Assembly (NCBI GenBank): GCA_035946735.1
Contig: DASYYZ010000170.1
Span: 1 to 64,000, forward strand
Origin: Gp13-AA77 sp035946735
GTDB taxonomy: Bacteria > Acidobacteriota > Terriglobia > UBA7540
Direction of reading: 5' to 3'
DNA length: 64,000 nt
A model generated the notes under the pieces. The model worked only from the letters and a program-made list of their open reading frames with translations, ran no database searches and had not been told where the DNA came from. Made by a program: the position numbers and the translations under genes. Positions 43,766 through 52,849 of this stretch are shown in pieces (within the stretch, counting starts at the first letter, position 1; each line of letters opens with the position of its first letter).

Positions 43766-44431
43766 ATGCCAGAACACGAAGTTGGGGGTATTCCGCTATA
43801 CCCCACGGAGGCTTGCCAGCGTTTTGATTTGCTGCTGCCGGATTATCTCGAAGGACGCGACCATCCCGAAGTAGCCGCCCACGCCGCCGATTGCGTTTAT
43901 TGTGGCGCCTTACTGGGAGATCTCCTGCTGGTGCGCGCCGAGGCAGGTGAGATTGGGAACGAGGAGCCGCCTGCGCGTTTGTGGGCGAATGTACGCGCCA
44001 GGCTGGCGGAAGAAGGCCTGATCAGGCCCTCGCGCAGCCGTAGTGCCTGGCTGGACTGGTTCCTGAGGCCGGTTCCCGTCTCCGCCTTTGCAGCCTTGCT
44101 CTTAGGCGGCTTTCTTGCGTTGCGGTCGCTCGGCCACCTCCCGTGGTATCCCGCCTCAGCATCAATTTCAACTGTGGTCGTGGATCCGCATCTCGAAGCA
44201 AGCGTCAAAGAAATGGAACTTGCCTTTGAGGACCGCTCCGCAACACTCGATCCCTCCATGAAGGCGTCCTATGAAGAGGGTCTCAAGGCTTTGAACTCCG
44301 AAATCGAAGAGTGCCGCAGTTCGCTGTCGCGCCGGCCGGACGATGGCTTGGCCCGCGAATATCTGGCTTCGGCTTTCACTGAGAAAGCTGCTGTGCTGGC
44401 TTCTGCCCTGGAGGCCGGCGATGATCGCTAA
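43766..44431 (+). CDS. zinc-finger anti-sigma factor
   Basis: The 221-aa protein has an N-terminal zinc-finger (ACQRFDLLLPDYLEG, then HAADCVYCGALLGDLL with HxxxCxxC), one membrane segment (PVPVSAFAALLLGGFLAL) and a periplasmic helical C-terminus (EASVKEMELAFEDRSATLDP). It is encoded 34 bases after the ECF sigma gene, which it should hold inactive at the membrane. Its stop overlaps the next gene by 11 bases. Confidence 0.85.
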   Translation: MPEHEVGGIPLYPTEACQRFDLLLPDYLEGRDHPEVAAHAADCVYCGALLGDLLLVRAEAGEIGNEEPPARLWANVRARLAEEGLIRPSRSRSAWLDWFLRPVPVSAFAALLLGGFLALRSLGHLPWYPASASISTVVVDPHLEASVKEMELAFEDRSATLDPSMKASYEEGLKALNSEIEECRSSLSRRPDDGLAREYLASAFTEKAAVLASALEAGDDR

Positions 44432-45335
44432 CCACTGCTTCGAAGGCTTGCGCCTCTACGAGGAGAGATCCCACCGCAAAGCTCGTGCGTGGTTGGCCGC
44501 TTTAGTTCTGCTGCCTGCCGGCACGCTGCTTGCGGCCGACAGCACGAGCCGGGTGGAGAAGAGTTTTCGCACGGTTCCTAATGCCCGGGTCAGCATCTCC
44601 AATCCGCCGGGCGGCACGGTGACGGTGCGCGGCTGGGAGCAATCGGTGGTGCACGCGGTCTATTCCACTGCTTCCTCCAAGGTGGAGATTGAGGTGGAGC
44701 AGGTGCCGTCCGGCGGGGAAGCCGAAAAGGTTCATTTCTCCACTCACGTGCTGGACGCGCAGGCCACGCCTGCGGAGAAGAGTACACGGTACGAGCTCGA
44801 CGTGCCCGTGGGCTCGAGCACTGTGATCTATAATCCCGAGGGCAGCGTCACGGTGGAACGGATCAGCGGAGACGAGGACATCGAATCCGTCAACGGCAAG
44901 GTGGCGGTAAGCGACGCTTCCGGACACGTGTCGGTGCGGTCGCTCAACGGCAACATCGATTTCACCCGCCCTAGCGGCCGCGTGGAAGCGATCTCGGTGA
45001 TGGGCAGCTTGCTTTTCACGTCTTCGACCAGTACCAAGGTTCGGGCCCAGACGGAATCCGGCAGGATCGATTTTGATGGTGAATTCGAGCCTACCGGGGA
45101 CTATGTGATGAAGTCGTGGCGCGGCGACATGGACATCGTCTGCTCTTCCTCCGACTCTTTTGAAGTGAGCGCCCGCACGGTGAGCGGCAAGGTAGACAAT
45201 CAGTTCCACTTGAACCGGCGGGGACATACGACGGCCCCGCAGGGCGGGGAAGCCTTCGGTTACCAGAATCGGGGCGATGCCACGGTCGAACTCAAGTCGT
45301 ACAGCGGCACCATCCATGTGAGGCCGCGCCCCTAA
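44421..45335 (+). CDS. DUF4097-family secreted beta-helix protein
   Basis: From ATG 44421 the protein is 304 aa with an N-terminal export helix (ARAWLAALVLLPAGTLLAAD). The mature part is a series of short beta strands typical of DUF4097 (ISNPPGGTVTVRGWEQS, SVTVERISGDEDIESVNGKV, HVSVRSLNGNIDFTRPSGRV, FEVSARTVSGKVDNQF). Such putative adhesins commonly follow ECF sigma/anti-sigma pairs. The function is unknown. The gene overlaps the anti-sigma gene by 11 bases, so the three are co-transcribed. Confidence 0.82.
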   Translation: MIANHCFEGLRLYEERSHRKARAWLAALVLLPAGTLLAADSTSRVEKSFRTVPNARVSISNPPGGTVTVRGWEQSVVHAVYSTASSKVEIEVEQVPSGGEAEKVHFSTHVLDAQATPAEKSTRYELDVPVGSSTVIYNPEGSVTVERISGDEDIESVNGKVAVSDASGHVSVRSLNGNIDFTRPSGRVEAISVMGSLLFTSSTSTKVRAQTESGRIDFDGEFEPTGDYVMKSWRGDMDIVCSSSDSFEVSARTVSGKVDNQFHLNRRGHTTAPQGGEAFGYQNRGDATVELKSYSGTIHVRPRP

Positions 45336-45394
45336 AACTGTAGCGGGCGCACGGGATTTTGCCTTACGTATTCCACCTCGATCACGGAACCGGT

Positions 45395-47566
45395 TCAGCG
45401 ATCCGCAGCACGAACGGCTTTGGTTTCATTGACCATGATGCCCACAAATTGGCCGCTGTCCGTGAGGGCGATATCCAATAGACCGTCGTTATTGAAGTCG
45501 CCGATCGCAACCGCTACCACGCTTGGACCCACCTCGTAGTCAATGGCGGACTGAAAGGTCCCGTTTCCGTTTCCGTTCAAGGTGGTAACCCCGTGCGTGC
45601 CGCCGCTCGAGGCCAGGTCGAGAATGCCGTTGGCATTTAGATCGCCAACCGCCAGCCATGCGCCGACTCCCCTGTACGTGACTGCCTTCTGCAGCATACC
45701 GTTGCCTTCGCCGAGTAAAACGCCGGCGACACCGGTGGTGGCGTTCCCAACCGCGACATCCAGGTTGCCGTCGCTGTTAAAATCTCCGACCACGACAAAC
45801 TCGGTTGAGGTCCCGCCGGAAGCGAACGTAAGAGCGGATTGAAACGAGCCGTTCCCGTTGCCGAGAAGCACGCTGACCGTGTTGCTGACGTAGTTTGCGG
45901 TGACAAGGTCGAGTTTCCCGTCGTTATTGAAATCGCCGACCGCAATCCCTTCGGGCTTGGTGGCCCCTGCCGGGTAAGGGGTGGCTGCGCCGAAGGTGCC
46001 GTCGCCGTTCCCGAGCAATACGCTGATCGTGTTGCCGGTGGAGTTGGTCACCGCCAGATCCAGCTTCCCGCTGCCGGTGAAGTCTCCAACCGCGACCGAC
46101 CATACTCCGGAGCCGGCCGCGTAATCCACACCGGACCTGAAGGTTCCGTCTCCATTGTTGAGCAGGACGGTCACTTCGGTGCCGGCGTTGCTTGCCACCA
46201 CCAGGTCAGGCTTCCCGTCGCGGTTAAAGTCTCCCACTGCGACGTAATGGGGGCTGATGTCCACCGGATAGTTCACGGGAGCTTGCAGCGAACCGTTACC
46301 GTTCCCCAGGAAAACACTTACGGTGGGACCTTGATTGGACGTCACGACGTCCAGCTTGCCGTCGCCATTGAAGTCGGCCACGGCCATGCCATTCGCAAGA
46401 TCGTTTTCGGGGTCGAGAGGCAAGCCCTGGAACGTGCCGTTGCCGTTGCCGAGCAGTACGCTGACACTCTTGGTGTTAAAGTTCGCCGACACCAGGTCGA
46501 GGTTACCGTCACCATTGAAGTCCCCAATCGCTAACGCCACCGATCCAGTAGCCGTAGCGTACTGCTGGGCTCCCGGCTGAAAGGTTCCGTCGCCATTGCC
46601 CAGGAAGGCGCCGGCGACGCTCAGTCCCACCTCTCCGTAATCCGGCCTTCCGTCGTTATTGAAGTCGCCGACGGCAACGGCGAGTCCCTGGACTGCGGGC
46701 GAGGTCAAAGGAGCCTGGAAGCTGCCGTCGCCGTTCCCGAGCAGAACCACGGCACTGGCGAGCTTGGTCGAAGTTCCCTGAGTGGTGACAAGATCCAGCT
46801 TGCCATCCCCATTGACGTCGGCCGCCACCATGGAGAGCGCTCCTGGAGGATAATCGCCCTTCTTTTTGAAGGTCCCGTTTCCGTTGCCCAGCAGAATCTC
46901 GATCTCGGTGGCGATCTTTCCTTTACCGGTGACGGCGAGGTCGAGCTTGCCGTTGCCAGTAAAGTCGGCAATCACCAGTTGCAATCCGATGTCGTCCGTG
47001 GCGACAAGTAAGGGAGATTTGAACGTGCCGTCGCCGTTGCCGAGGAAAATGTAGACATTGGCGGTGGTACCGCTGAGCACCGCCAAGTCCAGTTTGCCGT
47101 CGCCGTTGAAGTCGCCCACGCGGACTTGGACGGCGGAGTGTGATCCATAGTTCTGGGCCGCCTTGAACGTGCCGTCTCCATTGCCGAGGAGTACGCTCAC
47201 GCTCTGGCTTGCGGAGCTGGTGGCAACTACCAGATCGGGCTTTCCATCGCCGTTGAAGTCCGCGGAGGCAATCGATTGGGGCCCGAATCCGGTGTTGTAG
47301 GGCACGGCAGACTGAAACGTTCCCCTGCCGGTGCCGAGGAGAACCGATACATTGCCGCTTGTGCAACCAGGAAGGGTGGAGCAGCTCTGGTCGGCCACTG
47401 CCAGGTCCAGTTTGCCGTCGTTATTGAAGTCTGCGGCGACCACCGAGGTCGGAAAATTTCCTGCAGTGTAACCGGGTGTCAACTGAAATTGGGTACCGAA
47501 CGCTCCGGTAGAGAGCGCGAGGATCATCTGAGCAGCGCCGGCGAAAAGCGTGGATGTACGTCGCAT
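45395..47566 (-). CDS. 723-aa FG-GAP/VCBS repeat secreted protein
   Basis: After a signal peptide (AAQMILALSTGAFG) the whole protein is built of roughly a dozen VCBS/FG-GAP units of about 50 residues, each with a calcium-binding loop D-F-N-x-D-G-K-x-D-L and a LLGNGDGTF turn (for example VAADFNNDGKLDLAVADQSC, SVLLGNGDGTFKAAQNYG). These form seven-bladed integrin-like propellers. It ends MVNETKAVRAADR without a sorting signal. Likely a secreted Ca-binding adhesion or glycan-binding protein. It is the first of two such genes flanking the copper oxidase. Confidence 0.88.
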   Translation of the reverse strand: MRRTSTLFAGAAQMILALSTGAFGTQFQLTPGYTAGNFPTSVVAADFNNDGKLDLAVADQSCSTLPGCTSGNVSVLLGTGRGTFQSAVPYNTGFGPQSIASADFNGDGKPDLVVATSSASQSVSVLLGNGDGTFKAAQNYGSHSAVQVRVGDFNGDGKLDLAVLSGTTANVYIFLGNGDGTFKSPLLVATDDIGLQLVIADFTGNGKLDLAVTGKGKIATEIEILLGNGNGTFKKKGDYPPGALSMVAADVNGDGKLDLVTTQGTSTKLASAVVLLGNGDGSFQAPLTSPAVQGLAVAVGDFNNDGRPDYGEVGLSVAGAFLGNGDGTFQPGAQQYATATGSVALAIGDFNGDGNLDLVSANFNTKSVSVLLGNGNGTFQGLPLDPENDLANGMAVADFNGDGKLDVVTSNQGPTVSVFLGNGNGSLQAPVNYPVDISPHYVAVGDFNRDGKPDLVVASNAGTEVTVLLNNGDGTFRSGVDYAAGSGVWSVAVGDFTGSGKLDLAVTNSTGNTISVLLGNGDGTFGAATPYPAGATKPEGIAVGDFNNDGKLDLVTANYVSNTVSVLLGNGNGSFQSALTFASGGTSTEFVVVGDFNSDGNLDVAVGNATTGVAGVLLGEGNGMLQKAVTYRGVGAWLAVGDLNANGILDLASSGGTHGVTTLNGNGNGTFQSAIDYEVGPSVVAVAIGDFNNDGLLDIALTDSGQFVGIMVNETKAVRAADR

Positions 47567-47724
47567 GGGAGGCTCCTTCCTGCGACCAATTTAGCAGGCT
47601 GCGGAAGAAACCGCTACGAAGAGTGAGCGGCTGGCATGACCGCCAGCTAATGGTCCGGCGAACGCTGGCGACCTAGCCGCGCTCAACCACGGCGCTCACA
47701 CCAGCCTCGGTTCTGGGCTGGGGC

Positions 47725-47756
47725 TCCGGGGGAGCGGATAGCTGACCGCTCCCGGA
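47725..47756 (-). terminator. strong hairpin just downstream of the copper oxidase gene
   Basis: TCCGGG(GG)AGCGG and CCGCTCCCGGA form a stem of about 11 base pairs with a two-base bulge and an 8-base loop, 14 bases past the oxidase stop codon. No T-run follows on the minus strand, so termination here is plausible but not certain. Confidence 0.35.
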
Positions 47757-47769
47757 ACTGCGATCAAAA

Positions 47770-49443
47770 TTAGCGAACGCGTTTGGCGCCTTGAGATTGC
47801 GACACCTGTACAAACTGCATCACCGACGGCACTCCGCTCTTGTTGACGATGACAAGCGTGTAGTATCCGGGGGGCGCCAGGTTCGCGTTAGCGGGCGCGG
47901 TGGCGGTCAAGGTGTTACTGCCAGAGTTCGTAAAGCTGAGATTCACGTAGCGCTGGTCAAAATCGTCGGCGTGGGTGGTGGAACCGGCGCGCATCAGCGC
48001 CACGTACTTGATGTATGCGTAGTCCGGTGTGCTGATGGTGAACTTGGCGCCGTAGGTCAGCGAAGTGGGCACGCTCGTGATCGTCGGGCGAGTGCCTTGG
48101 AAGAGGTAAGGTGGGCTATAGATCTCGTAGGTGGTTTCCAGGTCGCCGTAATCCGAGCCCGCGGAGAGCACGCGTCCGTCCAGCAGGAGCACGGCGGTGG
48201 AGTGATAGGTGCGTTGCGCGGTTTGGGCAGCCATGACCGTCCAGGTTCCGGAGGTCGGCGAATAGAGTTCGGCCTGCTCGATGGGGTTGGAGTATTTTCC
48301 GCTGCCGCCGCCTCCTCCCACCGCCAGAACGGTCTCGTTCGGCAACAGGACCAGGTTTTCGTTCATACGGGAGTAATTCATGGAGCCGGTGTAGCTCCAG
48401 GCTGGCGTCTTGGCGGAAAAATTGATGACTTCTGCGGTGTTCGTCGAGGTACCGGTTCCGTCGTCCGAAATCGGCGATCCGCCCGCAATCAGGACTTTCT
48501 CCAGTCCCGGCAGGAGGACGGCACCGCCATAATAGCGGTTGCCAAAATTGGTGTTTGCCAGGAATGTCCAGGTGTTTGTCGCCGGATTGAAGGTCTCGGT
48601 TGCCTGGAGATTCTCGGCCTTGAATACTAAACCGTCGGGTAAAAGTACCACCCGCGGGTAACTATCGCCGCCCGGATAGTCGGCCGACGCTGGCAACTGG
48701 GTCCAAGCTCCGGTGGTCTCGTTATAAGTCTCCATTTGCAGGGTAGGCTCCGCAGACGCATTTTGCCCAGCCATGGTCAGTGCCGTCCCATCCGGCATCG
48801 TGAGGCTGGTGGGGTACCAGCGGGAATAGATCATGTTCGCAGCCTGGGACCATGTCGAACTGGCGGGATCGAAGATGTTCGCATTATAGGTGCCGCAAGC
48901 GCGATTGGGCGGACAGTCGTGAACGGACATAGGATTTCCGCCGGTGACGAGCAGGCGCCCGTCGGGCATCACTGTCATACCCGAGCAAAACACGTCCTCA
49001 GCGTACGGCAGCGACACATCCGTGACTGCCCCGGTGACCGGGTTGAGAAGCATCACGGGCGAGCCAATGGTGGTGGTCGGGTAGTACCAAAGGACTACGT
49101 TGCCGGTGTTCAGAAGCGTGGCATTGGCTCCGACGGTGCAGAGCCCGTCGCTCGCGCAGAGATTCGCGGGAGAAGTCCAGGACCCGATGCTGGCGGCCAA
49201 TGGCTTTTCCGTCGGCGTCGTCTGCTTCCCAGCGGGAGCTTTTGCTTTTGCACTTTGCGGGGCCGCGTCCACCCGGGTGCGCGAGGACCACAGCAGCAAT
49301 AAGGCTGTTAAAGAGAGGCCGGTGAGAAAGAATGAGATGAATCGGCCCAATCCGTGGTGACGCGTGGGCGCGCGATGGGCAGAGGTGGAACACGCAGTTT
49401 TAGACATAGTGGTTGCTTGAGCCGAGAAACTACCCTTTGTCAT
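47770..49443 (-). CDS. galactose-oxidase-like radical copper oxidase
   Basis: The 557-aa protein has an N-terminal membrane/signal segment (about 34-53), a kelch propeller (DGRLLVTGGN, DGTALTMAGQN, KVLIAGGS, TVLAVGGG) and a C-terminal DUF1929 Ig-like domain. The galactose oxidase active site is recognisable: Cys153 in FCSGM (cross-linking Cys), Tyr210 in RWYPTS (its partner), Tyr413-His414 in RTYHST and His491 in TTHADDFDQR. It should oxidise a primary alcohol to an aldehyde with release of hydrogen peroxide, outside the cytoplasm. An extended -10 (TGGTATACT) lies upstream. Its 5' end is duplicated next door. Confidence 0.88.
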   Translation of the reverse strand: MTKGSFSAQATTMSKTACSTSAHRAPTRHHGLGRFISFFLTGLSLTALLLLWSSRTRVDAAPQSAKAKAPAGKQTTPTEKPLAASIGSWTSPANLCASDGLCTVGANATLLNTGNVVLWYYPTTTIGSPVMLLNPVTGAVTDVSLPYAEDVFCSGMTVMPDGRLLVTGGNPMSVHDCPPNRACGTYNANIFDPASSTWSQAANMIYSRWYPTSLTMPDGTALTMAGQNASAEPTLQMETYNETTGAWTQLPASADYPGGDSYPRVVLLPDGLVFKAENLQATETFNPATNTWTFLANTNFGNRYYGGAVLLPGLEKVLIAGGSPISDDGTGTSTNTAEVINFSAKTPAWSYTGSMNYSRMNENLVLLPNETVLAVGGGGGSGKYSNPIEQAELYSPTSGTWTVMAAQTAQRTYHSTAVLLLDGRVLSAGSDYGDLETTYEIYSPPYLFQGTRPTITSVPTSLTYGAKFTISTPDYAYIKYVALMRAGSTTHADDFDQRYVNLSFTNSGSNTLTATAPANANLAPPGYYTLVIVNKSGVPSVMQFVQVSQSQGAKRVR

Positions 49444-49483
49444 TTCGAAATTTCTCCTTGAATAGTTGAGTTAATTGGAACAA

Positions 49484-49492
49484 AGTATACCA
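49484..49492 (-). promoter_or_regulatory. extended -10 promoter of the copper oxidase gene
   Basis: The minus strand reads TGGTATACT at 49492-49484; the duplicated copy has TGATATACT at 49998-49990. The TG-N-TATACT form is preserved while neighbouring bases drifted. It lies about 41 bases before the ATG at 49443. No clear -35 box, as is usual for extended -10 promoters. Confidence 0.45.
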
Positions 49493-49570
49493 TAAGGAGT
49501 GAACGTGTATGGCGTAGGCCGGCTGACTCGAATGTGTTCCCGCCGGAACAGACAATCAAGTAGAGACCTA

Positions 49571-49954
49571 TCAAATGTTAGTTTCGTTAAGAGATTGTAA
49601 ATATGTGATGACGCCCGTGTTCAGAAGCGTGGCATTGGCTCCGAGGGTGCACAGCCCGTCGCTCGCGCAGAGATTCGCGGGAGAAGTCCAGGACCCGATG
49701 CTGGCGGCCAATCTCTTTTCAGCCGACGTCATCTGCTTCCCGGCAGGAGCTTTTGCTTTTGCACTTTGCGGGGCTGCGTCCACGCGGGCGCGCGAGGACC
49801 ACAGCAGGAATAAGGCTGCTAAAGAAAGGCCGGTGAGAAAGAATGTGATGAACCGGCCCAAACTGTGGTGACCGGTGGGCGCACGGCGAACAGAGGTGGA
49901 AGATGCAGTTTTACACGTATTGTTTGCTCGAGCCGAGAAACTATCCTTCGTCAT
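49571..49954 (-). pseudogene. truncated copy of the copper oxidase gene
   Basis: From ATG 49954 (GGGGGAG ribosome-binding site) this encodes 127 residues that match the oxidase N-terminus (SARANNTCKTASSTS, APQSAKAKAPAGKQMTSAEK, SIGSWTSPANLCASDGLCTL) to LLNTG, then leaves the family with VITYLQSLNETNI and stops. The propeller and active site are absent. The product would be a membrane-anchored stub, if expressed at all. Confidence 0.7.
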
Positions 49955-50205
49955 TTCTCCCCCGGGAATTGGATTTGTAACGGCAGCAAAGTATATCATA
50001 GCCGAGAACCTGTATGGAGTAGATCAACTAACTCGAATGTGCTCCCGCCGGAACTGACAAACCGAGTAGAGAGCAATAACTTTTAACCGTTCTGAGATTT
50101 TATAGTACGAATTTGTGTGACCATTTGTTATGACGCCGACCCGGGCGCGGCTTGCTGCCATCCGGTCGCAGGCCGTATCGCCCAGGTTCTTGGAGGGGAT
50201 AAACG

Positions 50206-51660
50206 ATGAGAGATGATAAAGGATTAATAGCCTGCGCCGTCACTTTAGCGATGGCGCTTATGTTGACAACGCCGGGTTCTCATAGCGAATTCACAACGCC
50301 CACGGATTACCCGGCTGGGTCCGAGCCGTACTCCGTGGCGGTCGGTGACTTCAACGGCGACGGCATATTGGACCTGGCTGCGGCAAATTTCGGGAGCAAC
50401 ACCGTAAGCATTCTGCTCGGCCAGGGCGGGGGAGTGTATCAGGCCCCGGTGAGCTACGCGGTGGGGCCGTTCCCCTCCTCGGTGGCCGTGGGGGACTTCA
50501 ACGGCGACGGCTTCCTCGATTTGGCGGTGACCAACACCGCCGATTACAACTCGCCCGGCAGCGTGAGCATCCTCCTCGGGAACGGCGACGGGACCTTCCA
50601 AACCGGGATGACTTACGACAACATCACCGGCTCGCCCTTTTTCGTGGCAATCGCCGACCTTAACAACGACGGTATCCTCGACCTGGCAGTGGCCAACCAC
50701 GACGACGACCTGGCGGTGTATCTCGGGAACGGCGACGGTACTTTCCAAGCCGCGATGAGTTACAAGGCCGGACCGAATCCTCAATCGGTAGCGATCGCTG
50801 ACTTCAATGGCGACGGCATTCCCGACTTGGCCGTGACCAGCGCTGCGGAGCATAATGCTCAACCGTTAACGTCCGATTCAGGCAATGACATTAGCATCTT
50901 CCTCGGGAATGGCGACGGCACCTTCCGGCTGCCGACAACCTACGCCGCGGGCACGGGACCGTCGGTTGTGGCGGTGGGTGATTTCAACGGCGACGGCATT
51001 CTCGACCTGGCCGTGGCCGACAGGATGGGCAACAACCTGAGCATCCTGCTCGGCAACGGTGATGGTTCCTTCCAGGCAGCTACAAGCGTGGCTGCAGGCC
51101 ACAGCCCCGTTGGCCTGGCGGCGGGCGATGTCAATGGGGACGGGAAGCTGGACCTCGTGATGTGCGCTTTGGATTCCAACGTGGTTGACGTTTTCCTGGG
51201 CAACGGCGACGGTACGTTTCAAACCGCCCAGGCGTACGCGGCCGGCTCCCAGCCTCGCATCGTGGCACTCGCTGATCTGAACCTCGGTGGCGCCCTCGAC
51301 CTGGCCGTGGCGGACGCCTCCGGTGGAATCGACGTGCTCTTGAACCGGGGCGGTACCTTTTTCACCACCGGGAGCTCCGCCAATCCCTCCCACCCGGGCC
51401 AGTCCGTCACGTTTCTCACACAGGGCGTCGGCAGCGTCCCGGGCACAGGTAAGCCCACCGGCACGGTGACCTTAAAAGATGGGTCCACCGTGTTGGGAAC
51501 CTCAAACATCGTGAACGGCATGGCCACCTTCACGACATCCACTCTCGCGGTGGGCACGCACACCATCAATGCGTCCTATTCGGGCGACGGGGATTTTAAT
51601 CCGAATGTTGCCCCGCCCCTGAGGCAAGTGGTCGACCAGTACTCCGCACGGTCACGCTGA
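50206..51660 (+). CDS. FG-GAP/VCBS repeat protein with C-terminal Ig-like domain
   Basis: The 484-aa protein has a strong ribosome-binding site (GGAGGGG), a signal peptide (AVTLAMALMLTTPGSHS) and seven VCBS units with DFNGDGxxDLAV loops and LGNGDGTF turns (for example SVAVGDFNGDGILDLAAANF). Seven units would close one propeller. The last 100 residues are a bacterial Ig-like domain (TPTGTVTLKDGSTVLGTSN-type block, TINASYSGDGDFNPNVAP). It is secreted and probably involved in adhesion or binding, related in repeat type to the 723-aa protein at 45395. Confidence 0.88.
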   Translation: MRDDKGLIACAVTLAMALMLTTPGSHSEFTTPTDYPAGSEPYSVAVGDFNGDGILDLAAANFGSNTVSILLGQGGGVYQAPVSYAVGPFPSSVAVGDFNGDGFLDLAVTNTADYNSPGSVSILLGNGDGTFQTGMTYDNITGSPFFVAIADLNNDGILDLAVANHDDDLAVYLGNGDGTFQAAMSYKAGPNPQSVAIADFNGDGIPDLAVTSAAEHNAQPLTSDSGNDISIFLGNGDGTFRLPTTYAAGTGPSVVAVGDFNGDGILDLAVADRMGNNLSILLGNGDGSFQAATSVAAGHSPVGLAAGDVNGDGKLDLVMCALDSNVVDVFLGNGDGTFQTAQAYAAGSQPRIVALADLNLGGALDLAVADASGGIDVLLNRGGTFFTTGSSANPSHPGQSVTFLTQGVGSVPGTGKPTGTVTLKDGSTVLGTSNIVNGMATFTTSTLAVGTHTINASYSGDGDFNPNVAPPLRQVVDQYSARSR

Positions 51661-51789
51661 TATTCGTGAAGCCATCAGCGCTGAAGCTTGAACACCGTGC
51701 CGTACCCGTGCGAACCGCCTTGGGAAGTCGTGCCAAACCTGCGTTGGAAACCCCTGGGTCTGGGGACTCCGATGCTAACTGCTGCTGGC

Positions 51790-52686
51790 CTACTGCTGCC
51801 CCGAGGCCCGAGCCGTTATCCAGGCGATACGCGGCCGGCCGCTTGACGGATTACGATCGACAACCACGGGCGTCCGAAAAACCCGGCTGAGCAGGTCGGC
51901 CTCGAACACCGCCTCCGGCGGGCCCTGACGGACGATGTGGCCGCCTTCCATCAGCAGGACGCGGTCCGCCATTTCGGCGGCGAGATTCAGTTCATGCGTC
52001 ACCAGCACCACGATCAAGGCGTCGCTCAACGCCAGGCGGTGCAGCAAGGCCAGCATTTCGATCTGGAAGCCGATGTCCAGATTGGCAGTCGGCTCGTCAA
52101 GCAGGAGCATTCGCGGGCGCTGCGCCAGGGTGCGAGCCAGCACTGCCCGCTGGAATTCGCCTCCACTGATCTCGGTCACGCGTCGGCCAGCTAAATCAGG
52201 CAGGCTAGCCTCCTGCAGGGCCCAATCCACCCAGCGTTCGTCTTCGGGAGCTTCGAAAAGTCGGCGGCCTACGTGGGCGTGCCGTCCTTGCCGCACAAAG
52301 TCCCGGACGGTGAAAGGAAAGAGTAGGGGAGTGTCCTGGCGGGCGAGGCCAACCTTGCGCGCGCGCTCTGCCGGCGGCAGTCGGTGCAGGTCTCGGCCGT
52401 CCAGCAGCACCTGGCCGCCCGAAGGCTTGACGTGCCCGGCGGCAATCTCCAGCAGGGTTGATTTTCCTGAGCCGTTCGGTCCTACGAGGGCTAGAAGCTC
52501 ACCGGAATCAACCCGGAGAGAGACTGGCGCCAGCTCGAAATTCGGGTAGCGAAAGGCTACGTTTTGCAGCAGGAGGCCGGGAGTGGGATTGTCGGTCAAG
52601 AGATGTAGGCTAGCCAGGTTGTCAGTGAGCCCGTTTGTCAGTCGGACTTCGCATTCGGTATCTGCCCCCAGGCCCCTATTGAGCAT
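51790..52686 (-). CDS. btuD: ABC transporter ATP-binding protein, BtuD/FhuC type
   Basis: The 298-aa ATPase has Walker A LVGPNGSGKSTLL, the signature EISGGEFQRAVLARTL and Walker B MLLLDEPTANLD, with the H-loop in VLVTHELNLAAE. It belongs to the iron-siderophore/B12 subfamily and is last in a btuF-btuC-btuD order. The annotated ATG (52686) lies inside the inverted-repeat end of the MITE-like element; the first 40 residues show no family similarity, so a later start is possible. The repeat separates it from btuC by 160 bases, which may have split the original operon. Confidence 0.85.
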   Translation of the reverse strand: MLNRGLGADTECEVRLTNGLTDNLASLHLLTDNPTPGLLLQNVAFRYPNFELAPVSLRVDSGELLALVGPNGSGKSTLLEIAAGHVKPSGGQVLLDGRDLHRLPPAERARKVGLARQDTPLLFPFTVRDFVRQGRHAHVGRRLFEAPEDERWVDWALQEASLPDLAGRRVTEISGGEFQRAVLARTLAQRPRMLLLDEPTANLDIGFQIEMLALLHRLALSDALIVVLVTHELNLAAEMADRVLLMEGGHIVRQGPPEAVFEADLLSRVFRTPVVVDRNPSSGRPRIAWITARASGQQ

Positions 52687-52811
52687 TGCAAAATACAGTG
52701 AGAGTCATTCTCTGTAGCGCCGCTCGGAGCCTGCCCTGTAAGGGAGCGGCGAAAGACGCCGGTCGCAGACCGGCGCTACAGCAGCGGTCGTCATTGTATT
52801 TTGCAACGCTC
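52681..52811. repeat. 131-base MITE-like repeat, copy 2
   Basis: The terminal inverted repeats GAGCATTGCAAAATACA (52681-52697) and TGTATTTTGCAACGCTC (52795-52811) match at 16 of 17 positions. The interior is nearly the same as 38057-38186. It has no coding capacity. It sits between btuC and btuD, and its left end supplies the ATG annotated for btuD. Confidence 0.8.
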
Positions 52812-52849
52812 AATAATCTCGTGACTCCCTAATGGCTGACCCCTGATTC

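Larger units (their letters stand above)
49106..50070. repeat. tandem duplication of the copper oxidase 5' end and promoter
   Basis: Bases of about 49106-49562 and 49618-50070 are direct copies about 512 bases apart, both covering the first 113 codons of the oxidase and about 110 bases upstream. The coding part differs by scattered substitutions (for example SLTALLLLWSSRTRV against SLAALFLLWSSRARV); the upstream part is more diverged but keeps GTATA and the CTCGAATGTG block. Confidence 0.75.

Noticed and set aside
45582..46534. Plus-strand frames opposite the VCBS gene
   Set aside because: Periodic repeats on the minus strand create long mirror frames; the minus strand carries the real calcium-binding motifs.
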